Assembly (NCBI GenBank): GCA_946616385.1
Contig: CAMOIZ010000011.1
Location: 1-17,063 of the forward strand
Reading direction: 5' to 3'
DNA: 17,063 nucleotides
DNA from: an uncultured Bacteroidales bacterium
GTDB lineage: Bacteria; Bacteroidota; Bacteroidia; Bacteroidales; UBA932
Shown: positions 7,324 through 16,000 of the stretch, in pieces
Layout of the letters: each line of letters begins with the position of its first letter
Position numbering within the stretch: the first letter of the stretch is position 1
Position numbers and translations under genes: made by a program
The notes under the pieces: generated by a model
Database searches by the model: none
Seen by the model: the letters and a program-made list of their open reading frames with translations, nothing else
What the model was told of the DNA's origin: nothing

Positions 7324-8499
7324 TTATCTTGCCCATGAGGGAGTTTCAGATTCGATCGCATCGGCCTCCGCCTTTCCGAGAGCCGCCGGCAGGTTCACGA
7401 AGAAATCAAAGCCGGTCTTCTTCTCGAGTTCGTCGACGCTGATGAGATAATCGAGGTAATTGCCCTTGGATATCGAAGAATCGTGGGGCAGGTAGAATGC
7501 CGCGGCGCGGTAACCTTTGTGGCCTACAGCCGTGCTGGTGCTTTTCTGCAGGACAGCCTTGAAATAGGCGGCCGGCACCTTGACGCTGAAACCGGAACTG
7601 CTGCCGCTGGTGCGGGAAGATCCCTCCAGCACGCAACCGGTAACCACATAGAGGGTGTCGGCCGTGGAAGAATATGTGCGGATGCGTCCTTCAAGGTCGG
7701 CCCAGATGCCGGCGTTGAAGTCGTAATCCTGAGGTGTCATGTTCGTGCCGTAGAAGGTGGAAACGTTGGCGGCATGATTCAGCCTGTCCGCAGATGGGAT
7801 CTGATGCCCGCGCGTCCATCCTCCGCCGTATGAACCTCCGGTGAGATTGGGTTGAATGGAAGTGGGAAGGAGCGGATCGAAGCCCCATGCGTTAGAGCGG
7901 GAGCCGCTCCCTATGAGTGCACGGTTCAGCGGATAAGCCACCCATACCGACACGTGCTCATCGTAGTCCCAGTAAGCGGTCCAGTTGCGAACGCCGCTCT
8001 GTTTCTCATTCAGGTACTGCTTGCCGGTCATGTCGTGCGCCAGCACTACCCGGCCGTCCCCGGCCTTTGTTTCCGGGAGTTCAAGCCAGCCTGCGGAGAA
8101 AGCGCCGTCATCGGGCCCGTTCACAGGTCCGCCGCCGGCCCCTTCCTGATAAACAGTCGCCGAGCTCACTTCCTTGCCGGAGGATTTCAGGATCAGCCTG
8201 ACCGACCTGGAATCCTCGGAAGTGTTCTGGCTGTAACGCAGACGCGCGCTGCCGAGGTTGCCGTTCCCGGACGGCGGATCCATGGTTGCCCAGGCCTCCG
8301 TTCCGGCAGGATATTCGAGTTCCACATTCCAGTCGCCCTTGGCCGTTATCTCGACGAACACACTGCCGTCTCCGCTCTGCACGGTAGAACTGCGGGGCAC
8401 GATTGTAGCTTCGTAGTCGACGGATGGTTCCGCCGATTCGCAGGCTGATGCCAGACCGGCAAAGACAACGGCCAATGCGGCTAGACGGGCGATTCTCAT
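7324..8499 (-). CDS. BACON-fused DNA/RNA non-specific endonuclease (NUC1 family), lipoprotein
   Basis: Lipoprotein nuclease of 391 residues. Signal peptide ending ASAC (Cys20), a BACON-like beta-sandwich at about 27-122 ending ATVYQEG, a Gly/Pro-rich linker, and a His-Me-finger (beta-beta-alpha metal) nuclease domain at about 145-388. The active site reads TRGHQIPSADR with general base His232; Asn262 (DFNAGIW) and Glu270 (ADLE) sit 30 and 38 residues downstream, the spacing of His89, Asn119 and Glu127 in Serratia nuclease. The Asp of the classical DRGH motif is Thr229 here. Such enzymes cut single- and double-stranded DNA and RNA without sequence preference. The start codon overlaps the stop of the upstream lipoprotein gene by 4 bp (ATGA), implying translational coupling. 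ESAE after Cys20 is mildly acidic, consistent with but not proof of surface display. Confidence 0.93.
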   Translation of the reverse strand: MRIARLAALAVVFAGLASACESAEPSVDYEATIVPRSSTVQSGDGSVFVEITAKGDWNVELEYPAGTEAWATMDPPSGNGNLGSARLRYSQNTSEDSRSVRLILKSSGKEVSSATVYQEGAGGGPVNGPDDGAFSAGWLELPETKAGDGRVVLAHDMTGKQYLNEKQSGVRNWTAYWDYDEHVSVWVAYPLNRALIGSGSRSNAWGFDPLLPTSIQPNLTGGSYGGGWTRGHQIPSADRLNHAANVSTFYGTNMTPQDYDFNAGIWADLEGRIRTYSSTADTLYVVTGCVLEGSSRTSGSSSGFSVKVPAAYFKAVLQKSTSTAVGHKGYRAAAFYLPHDSSISKGNYLDYLISVDELEKKTGFDFFVNLPAALGKAEADAIESETPSWAR

Positions 8500-10628
8500 T
8501 TGTAGGTGACCTTAAGCTCGACGATACGGACCTGGTTGTCGGTGGCGGTGAACGCTACGCTTGCGCTTTCACCAACCCATGTACCGGTCGTACCCGAATA
8601 AGTGTATCCGGAAGGAGCGCCTGCTCCCCAGCAGCCGGGGCCCTGCTTTGTTTTATCGCTCGCAGTGCAGGTGAATTCAATCTTGGTTATCGTTTTACCT
8701 GTAGCTGTAACGGTGAAGGTCTGGCCCTTGTAGATACGGAGTTCGGTGACATTGGTAGTGCCGTAATCGGAGCTGTTGGTGAACGAGATAACGTCATCCA
8801 TTTTCACAACCGCCCCCTTGCAGGCAGCAGCTGCAAGTTTGGCCTTGTCGAAGGTAACAGTTACTTCCTCGCCGCCAGCACTTACCTTGTTCTGGGTAAT
8901 GGTCACGGTGTAGCTCTTGGTCGTCACATCCTCTGTGGTGGACACAACCACCGTGTAGGTCTTGGCATTCTCGGTGTCGGTATTGGCAGCGAAACTGACC
9001 GTGACAGCGCCATTGCCCTCGCCGGAAGCGGGACTGACCGTTGCATTTTCGCTGGAGGCAGTCCATTTGACGTTGCCGGTGACGTTGATGGTCGCGGAGG
9101 TGGCAGATGCACCGACGGTGATTTCAGTCTTTTCCACGCCGAAGACGGGGCCTACGGTATCGCTGGTCTTTCCGTTGAGGGAATAGATGTATGCTTTCTT
9201 GGAAACGGTCTCGGGAGTGTTTCCGTTGTATTTGTACACTTTGCCGCAGATAATCACCTCATCGCCGACTGCGATCTGGGTGTTGCCTTCTACCCAAGCC
9301 TGGTTGCCGAGGGTGTAAACGCTGTAGCAAGTGAACTGGCTGCCGTTGGTGGATCCGTCATCGGAGATATCGAAGGTGGCGGTACCGTAATCGGCGCTGA
9401 AGGAGTACTTGATGGAAGAGATCTTGCCCTTCACATAAACATCGTTGGTGCTTTCGTTGCTGCCTTCAAGGGTTGCAATGAATGCGAGCACGCCGGCCGC
9501 ATTGTAAGGATCGGCCTGGGTGCCGGTTCCGGAAGGATTCGAAGGAGTGGGATCATCGGAAGAGCTGCCCGCCTCGAACTTCTCGATATAGGCGTCTACC
9601 ATCTCATGCTTCTGATTGCCGCTCTTGTCGGTGTAGAGCAGATATTTTCCGCGAACGGTAACGGTGCCATCCTTCTTCACCTTGTCTTTCCACTCGTCCT
9701 TGTTGTTCACGGTCCAAACCACCACGGTGGCTGTGCCGTCGTTCATGTCGAAGGAGCAGTACTGGGTGTTGACCGCAGAGGTAACCTTTCCTACCAAGCG
9801 GTAGGTGGTGTTCTCGTCAGCCTTCTGGATGAATTCGGCGCATGTGATCTGTTCAACCTTCGAAGGATCTTCAGGTTCAACGACGGCTTCGGTCTTGCCG
9901 TTGAGCGAGTAAAGGTAGCTTGCGCCCTTGCCCACAGTTTCGGGGGTATTGCCCTTGTAGTTGACTACAGGACCGCAGATAATCACGGCGTCGCCGGCCT
10001 TGATATCGTCATCGCCGCTCTTCCACTTGCGGTTGCCGAGGTAGAGCGTCTGGAAAGCGTAGAACTGATCGGTGTCGCCTTCATTGTCTACGATGTAGAA
10101 CACGGCGTTTCCATAGGTGCCGCTGGCTTCGTAAGTGGTGCTGACGGAGGACACGATACCCTTGATGTAAACCGAGTTTTCACTCTGGACATCTGCACCG
10201 AGGCTCTGGCAGAATTCAATTGCGCCGGCCACGCTGTAAGGGTCTTCAAGGGTGCCGCTGCCCTTCTTGAGTTCTCCTGCTTCGCCAGCCTGCTTGACTG
10301 TGAGGCTTGCGCGTGCAAGGCCGATGGTGAAAACAACTTCTCCTTCACGGTCGTTACCTGAGTTCGCAGCGACGGAGATGGTCACGGTCTGTTCCTTGGT
10401 GGAAGCGGTGCCGGTGGTCTTGTCGAGGGCTACCCAGTCGGGCTGTGAATAAATCTGCCAGTCGCGTGTGGCGACAAGGGTGACTGCCTTGGAGTCGTCG
10501 GTGGCAGCAAGGGAGATAGAAGTGGGGTCTACGGAGATTCTGGCTTCGCCGAGATTCTCTTCCGATTCACACCCCACCAGAGCAAATACAGCAAGAGCTG
10601 CAGCCGCAAAGAGTGATTTGAACTTCAT
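8496..10628 (-). CDS. Multidomain BACON/OB-fold-like surface lipoprotein
   Basis: Lipoprotein of 710 residues with no catalytic motif. Signal peptide ending LVGC (Cys20) followed by ESEE, an acidic surface-export-like signal. Order of parts: BACON domain at 31-115 (ending LTVKQAG), OB-fold-like module 1 at 124-247 (GTLEDPYSVAGAI to YSLNGKTE), a shorter divergent OB module at about 258-352, OB module 3 at 367-488 (DPYNAAGVL to YSLNGKT), a second BACON-like domain at about 497-585, and a C-terminal beta-rich domain at about 590-710 with an aromatic/Gly block (GPGCWGAGAPSGYTYSGTTG) that I do not recognise. Modules 1 and 3 resemble DUF6359/YhcR-type OB folds. It is first in its unit, behind a strong promoter, and overlaps the NUC1 nuclease gene by 4 bp. 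Inferred role: surface capture of the polymer the nucleases cut; the ligand is not known. Confidence 0.8.
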   Translation of the reverse strand: MKFKSLFAAAALAVFALVGCESEENLGEARISVDPTSISLAATDDSKAVTLVATRDWQIYSQPDWVALDKTTGTASTKEQTVTISVAANSGNDREGEVVFTIGLARASLTVKQAGEAGELKKGSGTLEDPYSVAGAIEFCQSLGADVQSENSVYIKGIVSSVSTTYEASGTYGNAVFYIVDNEGDTDQFYAFQTLYLGNRKWKSGDDDIKAGDAVIICGPVVNYKGNTPETVGKGASYLYSLNGKTEAVVEPEDPSKVEQITCAEFIQKADENTTYRLVGKVTSAVNTQYCSFDMNDGTATVVVWTVNNKDEWKDKVKKDGTVTVRGKYLLYTDKSGNQKHEMVDAYIEKFEAGSSSDDPTPSNPSGTGTQADPYNAAGVLAFIATLEGSNESTNDVYVKGKISSIKYSFSADYGTATFDISDDGSTNGSQFTCYSVYTLGNQAWVEGNTQIAVGDEVIICGKVYKYNGNTPETVSKKAYIYSLNGKTSDTVGPVFGVEKTEITVGASATSATINVTGNVKWTASSENATVSPASGEGNGAVTVSFAANTDTENAKTYTVVVSTTEDVTTKSYTVTITQNKVSAGGEEVTVTFDKAKLAAAACKGAVVKMDDVISFTNSSDYGTTNVTELRIYKGQTFTVTATGKTITKIEFTCTASDKTKQGPGCWGAGAPSGYTYSGTTGTWVGESASVAFTATDNQVRIVELKVTYK
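9165..9530 (-). repeat. OB-fold-like module, homologous to the repeats in the 768-residue lipoprotein
   Basis: Residues 367-488 of the 710-residue lipoprotein. The module shares YVKGKISSI, an ISDDG turn, a CYSVY block, NQAWVEG, VGDEV and SKKA..YSLNGKT with the two modules at 10766-11566, and more weakly with residues 124-247 of its own protein. The order and spacing of these blocks agree, so this is one duplicated domain spread across two genes. Cysteines in the CYS and IICG blocks (434, 461) recur in some copies. Confidence 0.75.
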
Positions 10629-10654
10629 GATGAATTATTGTTTAGTTTAAATAA

Positions 10655-10708
10655 TTATTCCGTTGCACACTTTTATAGCTTTCAAATATACGTATTCCTA
10701 CGGAATAA
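10655..10708. promoter_or_regulatory. Inverted repeat flanking the unit B promoter -7 box (possible operator)
   Basis: TTATTCCGT (10655-10663) and ACGGAATAA (10700-10708) are exact 9-bp inverted copies with 36 bp between them, enclosing the -7 box and likely transcription start. The outer copy is itself part of a short palindrome, ATTCC-TAC-GGAAT (10694-10706), between the -33 and -7 boxes. Such placement suits a regulator's binding sites, but no regulator gene is in the window, so function is inferred from position only. Confidence 0.35.
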
Positions 10709-10714
10709 AACAAA
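10683..10714 (-). promoter_or_regulatory. Bacteroidota-type promoter of unit B
   Basis: On the minus strand a -33 box TTTG (10711-10714) and a -7 box TATATTTG (10683-10690) are separated by exactly 20 bp, matching the known Bacteroidota consensus TTTG-N19-21-TAnnTTTG. Transcription should start near 10676, leaving an AT-rich leader of roughly 48 bases without a Shine-Dalgarno sequence. It should drive the six genes from 10628 to 62. The -33 box lies beside and within the T-tract of the terminator of the preceding unit. Confidence 0.8.
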
Positions 10715-10742
10715 AAAAGCGCAGCCCGCTGGGAGCTGCGCT
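10712..10742 (-). terminator. Intrinsic terminator of unit A
   Basis: On the minus strand an 8-bp perfect stem (AGCGCAGC / GCTGCGCT; arms 10735-10742 and 10718-10725) with a 9-base loop is followed directly by a T-run (10712-10718). It lies 20 bp beyond the stop codon of the 768-residue lipoprotein gene. It separates unit A from unit B. Confidence 0.9.
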
Positions 10743-10762
10743 CAATTGAAATCGTACAAGAA

Positions 10763-13069
10763 TTATTCAGTCTTGCCGTTCAGGGAATATACGTAAGCCT
10801 TCTTGCTGGCAGTCTCGTATGTTCCGTTGTAGATGGTGAGCTGTCCGCAGACGACAACCTCGTCACCTACTGCGGGCTGCACGCCACCTTCCTTCCAAGG
10901 CTGATTGCCGAAGGTATAAACGCTGTAGCATTCGAAATCCTTGTCAGGAGCGGTGGTCTTCTTCTTGTCGTCGGAGATGCCGTTGGCCTTGCCGTCGTCG
11001 GAAATCCAGAAGGTTCCGGTACCCTTGTCAGCATTGAAAGCGTAGAGGATCGCGGAAATCTTGCCCTTTACGTAAACATTTCCGAATGTGGGAGCGGGCT
11101 GATCGGCAGCCTTGGCGGCAGCGATGGCAGCCTGCTGGTAATCGATGCATTCCTCAACTCCTGCAACATTGAAAGGAGAAACTGCATTGCCGAGACCGTT
11201 GGTTCCCTTGGTCACGCCGTTGACGCTGTAGAGCCAAGCCTTCTTGCTGGCAGTTTCGGCGGTGCCGCTGTAGGTGGTCACGTTGCCGTAAACCACGACC
11301 TCGTCACCGACTGCAATCTGAGCGTCGCCTTCGGCCCACTGCTTGTTGTCGAACCAGTAGAGGCTGTAGCACTCGAACTCCTTGGTCTTGTCACCTTCGC
11401 CTACACCGTCGTCGGAAATCCAGAAGGTAGCGGTTCCGGCGTAGGTGCTGTATTCATAGACAATCTTGGAAATCTTGCCCTTTACATATACCTGCTCGTC
11501 GATCTTGGTGCCGCCCTGGAGGATAGGGAGAATCTCGGAAGGAAGGTAAGGATTTGTAACCGTTCCCTTCGGATTGTCGACATACTCCTCAACCTTGGTA
11601 GCGATGATATTGACGTACTTGTCCTTGCTGGAGAGGCCGTTGAAGTAACCGGTCACGGTGATCTTCTTGCCATCAAGGGCCTTGACGTTCAGATCCTCGG
11701 TAGGATATACGATGCTACCCTGCTTGACAGCGGCATCTACACCGTCGATGGTGATATTGTAGTAGTTGCCTGAAACGGCGAGGGTACCGGAAAGCTTGAC
11801 ATACTCGGCAACGGCTGCCTTGTAGGTCTCGACCTCGGAAGTGATGTCCTTGGATGTAGGATGGCTGAAGCTGCTGCTCTCGTTGTCGACGAAAGCCTCG
11901 GTGATGGTGTCGATCTCGGGAACGCCGTTGTAGGTCTTCTTGGTACCGGAAAGCCTTACTGCGTTTCCGATCTTGAGAGCGGCGGCCTTGTCACCGTAAG
12001 CGTAAATTGCGGAGGTTCCGTCGGAAAGGACTGCACCTTTGGTGGTGAGAGCCACAACCACGGTAGAAGGAAGGGTCTGAACCGAGGAATTGTCGGCTTC
12101 CTTGATGATGTCGGTAATGCTTGCGCCGGTAGCGGGCACACCTTCCTGGGTGAGGTTCAGACTCTTGATTGCACCGGGAGCCTTGATGGTGAACACGGCG
12201 GTGCGGGGTGCGGTGTAGATATTCTCTTCATATTCGAGAATGTACTGTCCGTCCGAAGTGAAGTCGGTCACTTTCACCCAGTCTGCATTGACGGTCACGA
12301 GCACGGGCTGAACCTTGGATTCAACCACGAGGGTGTCCTTGCCGGCTGCGGGGCTTACCGTAGCGGTGGTGAACGAAGCGTCGATGAGAGACTTCTCGAT
12401 CTTGATGATGCTTACGTCGACGAGCTCGACAGTGCCGTTGTAGACGGTCTTGGGGCCTTCAACGGTAACCTTGTCGCCTACCTCGATGCCGAAACCTGCC
12501 CAACCTCCGTCAGCATCCTTCGGATACTGGCTCTTGGCATTGAAGGTTCCGTAGATGTAGAGATTATCATCGGTGCTGCCGTCGTTCATGTACCAGTTGC
12601 CATAAGATGTGTTGGCAACGCCGACGACGGTTCCGGTGACACGGTAGGTCTTGCCTTCATCGCCTGCGAGAACCTCGGCAACGGTGGAAGGAGCAACCTC
12701 GACACCTGCAGGAGCAACCTGGTTGACCTTGACGATCTTGACCTTGCTGCCCATGGTGATATGCAGTTCAGTTGCGCGAGCCGCAGAAGATGCGCTGGCA
12801 GCTGTGAGAGTTACGGTCACTTCAGAGCCGCCGGCTCCTGAGGTGGGGCTGACTGTTACCCAGTCGGCCTTGGTATCTGCGATGGCAGCAGTCCAGCTTT
12901 CGTCAGCCTTTACCTTGATGGTAACGGTCGAGCCTTCATCGGCTGCCAAAGAAACGTAGTCGTTGTCGACTTCCAGCCCTGAGAGCTTGGAAACAGGTTC
13001 CTCCTGGGTGCAGCCGATCAGCATAGCTGCGGCGGCAACGAGAGAAGTAAGCAAATATCTTAATTTCAT
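10763..13069 (-). CDS. Multi-module BACON/OB-fold-like surface lipoprotein
   Basis: Lipoprotein of 768 residues. Signal peptide ending LIGC (Cys20), then TQEE, an acidic surface-export-like signal. Parts in order: BACON domain at 33-118 (WTAAIADTKADWVTVSPTSG), OB-like module 1 at about 128-226 (TYRVTGTVVGVANTSYGNWY), a BACON-like domain at 229-311, OB-like modules 2 (about 316-398) and 3 (about 405-500), and two longer, closely similar modules 4 (502-626) and 5 (627-768), where the protein ends at YSLNGKTE. No catalytic residues are seen. The gene begins 15 bp after the Oar-like receptor gene and ends at the terminator, so the two form a receptor-lipoprotein pair. Modules 4 and 5 are clearly related to those of the 710-residue lipoprotein. 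I infer a ligand-capturing partner of the receptor. Nucleic acid is favoured by the OB-like modules and nearby nucleases; a glycan or protein ligand is not excluded. Confidence 0.8.
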   Translation of the reverse strand: MKLRYLLTSLVAAAAMLIGCTQEEPVSKLSGLEVDNDYVSLAADEGSTVTIKVKADESWTAAIADTKADWVTVSPTSGAGGSEVTVTLTAASASSAARATELHITMGSKVKIVKVNQVAPAGVEVAPSTVAEVLAGDEGKTYRVTGTVVGVANTSYGNWYMNDGSTDDNLYIYGTFNAKSQYPKDADGGWAGFGIEVGDKVTVEGPKTVYNGTVELVDVSIIKIEKSLIDASFTTATVSPAAGKDTLVVESKVQPVLVTVNADWVKVTDFTSDGQYILEYEENIYTAPRTAVFTIKAPGAIKSLNLTQEGVPATGASITDIIKEADNSSVQTLPSTVVVALTTKGAVLSDGTSAIYAYGDKAAALKIGNAVRLSGTKKTYNGVPEIDTITEAFVDNESSSFSHPTSKDITSEVETYKAAVAEYVKLSGTLAVSGNYYNITIDGVDAAVKQGSIVYPTEDLNVKALDGKKITVTGYFNGLSSKDKYVNIIATKVEEYVDNPKGTVTNPYLPSEILPILQGGTKIDEQVYVKGKISKIVYEYSTYAGTATFWISDDGVGEGDKTKEFECYSLYWFDNKQWAEGDAQIAVGDEVVVYGNVTTYSGTAETASKKAWLYSVNGVTKGTNGLGNAVSPFNVAGVEECIDYQQAAIAAAKAADQPAPTFGNVYVKGKISAILYAFNADKGTGTFWISDDGKANGISDDKKKTTAPDKDFECYSVYTFGNQPWKEGGVQPAVGDEVVVCGQLTIYNGTYETASKKAYVYSLNGKTE
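10766..11566 (-). repeat. Tandem pair of OB-fold-like modules
   Basis: Modules 5 (10766-11191) and 4 (11192-11566) of the 768-residue lipoprotein are tandem copies sharing VYVKGKIS.I.Y, GT.TFWISDDG, F.CYS.Y, VGDEVVV and the SKKA..YS.NG ending. They also keep DNA identity: a 23-bp exact match beginning CCGTCGTCGGAAATCCAGAA occurs at 10992-11014 and 11406-11428. This points to fairly recent internal duplication. Confidence 0.8.
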
Positions 13070-13084
13070 ATCGAACCTGATTTA

Positions 13085-16000
13085 TTAGTTAAACATGTAT
13101 TTGATACCGATCTGCATGTACCAGCAGTTGGAAAGTGTATGGGTGTAATCCCAGGTGCTCACGCCCTTGCCCACGTTGGTGGAGAATACAGGCACGCCGT
13201 CAGCATCGGTACGCTCGTACTTGAGCAGCTTGGCGTTTCCGTTGCTGTCGTGAGGCACGTCGGTGTTCCAGCTCTTGCTTACGCCCCACTGGGAGTTGAA
13301 CAGGTTGCCGACGTTCTGGACATCGAGGCTCACCTGAAGGGTATTCTTGACTTTGCCAACCTTGACGATGAAGTCGTGAGCATAGCGGAAGTCGAAGATG
13401 TGGCGCATGGGCTGGGTGACGGCATAAGCCTCTGCATACTGGCCCTTGTGGCTACTCAGATACTCATCCTGCTTTGCGAACTCGACATACTTGTCCATGT
13501 CTTCCTGAGTTGCGAAACGGAACTGGGAACCGGCACCTACACCAATCTCATCGTCCTTAGGAATGTAGATAAGGTCGTATGAATAGCCGTCGCCGTTGAA
13601 GTCGTTGGAATAGAGATAGCTGTTGCCGCCGTAACGGAGTCCTTCGTAGAGGAGGCTCCAGTGGTTGCGAGCCTTGTCGGTGTAGCTGATGGAAGCCATC
13701 AGACGGTCGGGGAGGTTGTAGCTGGAGTTGTGCAGCACGTTGAAATTAGGACCGTCGACCGAAGGGATGTACTGCCATGCAGCCGCAGCGTTGGAACCGG
13801 GCATACCGGTGATTTCCTTGCTCACGGTGTGGGTGTAGGCGGCGGTGACATTCATTCCCTTCACGGGCTCGGCGTTCAGCGAGATCGTTGCAACGGAACC
13901 ATATCCCTTGTTGGTATTGGTGAGTACGAAAGCATTGGTCTTGCTGTACTTGTAGGTTGCAGGGTAGATGTGACGGTTGTCGGCGCCGTTGAAGGTAGGC
14001 CAACCGGAGTTGTCCTGATGGATGGCGTAGTTGTCGAGCATCACACCGTTGATGGTCTTGTTGAAGATATATTCGCCTGTGATGGTGACAGGGAAGGAAA
14101 CGGGAAGAGTCCAGTCGAATGCGATGGAAGATTTCCAGACCTGAGGCATCTTGAAGTTGTGGTCCACGCCTGCGATTTCGCTGGGAGCGGGAGCGCTTTC
14201 AGGAGTGATGGTCTTGGGATACTTGCCTGCATTGATCTTGTTGAGGGCATCGAGAATATCCCAACGATCGGTGATAAGCTTTCCGCCGGGCATCATGGCT
14301 GCAAGGGTAGCAGCATCGGTGATCTTGGTTGCACGGCCCTTCACGATACCTGCATTGGTAGGCATGTTGGTGAAGAACACCAGAGGAATACGGCCTGCAA
14401 AGAGACCGGTACCGCCACGGATCTTGAGGCGGCGGTCGCCGAACACGTCGTAGCTGAAGCCGAGACGGGGGCTGATCTGGATATTTGTCTTGGGCCACTT
14501 GCCGGTATCGACATTGCGTCCGCCGTAATCGATTGCAAGGGCGGCGTTGTTGGTCATCACGTCACTCTCGTCGAAGGAAAGGTTGTCGAAACGTACGCCG
14601 TAGGTGAGCTTGAGCTGGTCGTTGACGTTCCACTCATCCTGTGCATAGAGGCCGATCTGGTAGAAGTGTACCCTTGCGGCAGGGTTCTCTTCACCGTCGA
14701 ATCCCCAGTCGAGAGCCATCTCGAAAGGAGCTTTTCCTGCGTAGAAATCGCTCAGGCTGGCGAAACGGAAGGAACCGGTACCGTTACGCATGTAGGCGTT
14801 GAGTGCCATCTGGGACTCGAAGCTGATGCCTCCGGTAATCTTGTGGTCACCCTTGTAGTAGGTGATGTCGTCCTTGATGTTCAGAGTGGTGTTCTGAACG
14901 TTGTTGCGATATGTGAACAGCTCGTATCCGAAGTCCATGTAAGGCTCGGATGCGTGATCTTCACCAAGGTCGCCGGCGAAAATCTCGACGAAGGGGAAGA
15001 AATCCGAATCGGAACCGCGCACGTCCTGAATGTTGGAATAGGTGACGAGCAGCTGGTTCGAGAGATTGTCGGTAAGACGGCTGTTGAGGTCGGCGGAGTA
15101 GGTGTAGATCTTGTTCATCTGATTGTACATCGAATTGCTGAACAACAGACCGTACTTGCTGACCATGTCGTACATCATGCTGGAGCTGAAGTCCGAACGG
15201 GAGGTGGAAGGAGTCTTCCACGTGTTGGAGTTGGTGTAGTTGTAACGGAGAGCGAGATGATGCTTCTGGCTGATGTTCCAGTCGATGCGTCCGAGGAACT
15301 TGACATTGCTCTGATCCTTGTTGTAGCTGGTGTAGGAACCCGGATCATAGTTGTACTTCTTCTTGAGGAAATTGCGCATTTCCTCGGCCTCTGCGGAGGT
15401 TACGCGGGTGATCATGCGGTCTTCATCGGCGACGCCGTCTTCGGAAGTGCGCCATCTGTTGATCTCGGTAGGATTAGGAATGTATTCAGCGTTCACGAAG
15501 AAGAACAGTTTGTTCTTGATGATGGGTCCGCCGAGGGTGAATCCGTAAGTGGTCTGACGGTCCTTGCTCCTTTCGAGATCCACACCGTCGATACGGCTTC
15601 CGTGGAGGTTTTCGTTCTGATGATAGATGTATGCGGAGCCCTTGAGGGTGTTGGTACCGGACTTGGTGATTGCATTCATGCCACCGCCGATGAAGTTGCT
15701 CTGACGGACATCATAAGGAGAAACGACGACCTGGACCTCCTCGATAGCGTCGATGGAGATGGGGTTGCCGCCGCCGGGGAGGGAGGTGCTCAGACCGAAA
15801 TTGTTGTTGAAGTTAGCACCGTCGACGGTGAAGTTGGAACTACGGCCGGAGGATCCGGAGAAGTTGAGACCGTTGCCACCGAAAGGTGAAAGCTTGGCAA
15901 CATCGGACATGCTCCTGCTGACGGTAGGCAACTCAGTGAGTTGCTGGGAGTTGATGTTCGTAGATGCACCCGTCTTCTCTACGGAAGCGAATTTCGATGT

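Noticed and set aside
7324..8499. Broken nuclease because the DRGH motif is not exact
   Set aside because: His232, Asn262 and Glu270 are present at the right spacing and the domain is full length.
8424..10361. 645-codon plus-strand open frame opposite the 710-residue lipoprotein gene
   Set aside because: Antisense shadow of a repeat-containing, GC-rich gene; no family features.
10766..11566. CRISPR-like repeat array
   Set aside because: The repeats are in frame, hundreds of bases long, and encode a duplicated protein domain; no short spaced direct repeats exist.
13661..15889. 742-codon plus-strand open frame opposite the Oar-like receptor gene
   Set aside because: It is antisense to a gene with clear domains, lacks a recognisable domain or signal peptide and has the Val/Gly/His-rich composition of a codon-bias shadow.
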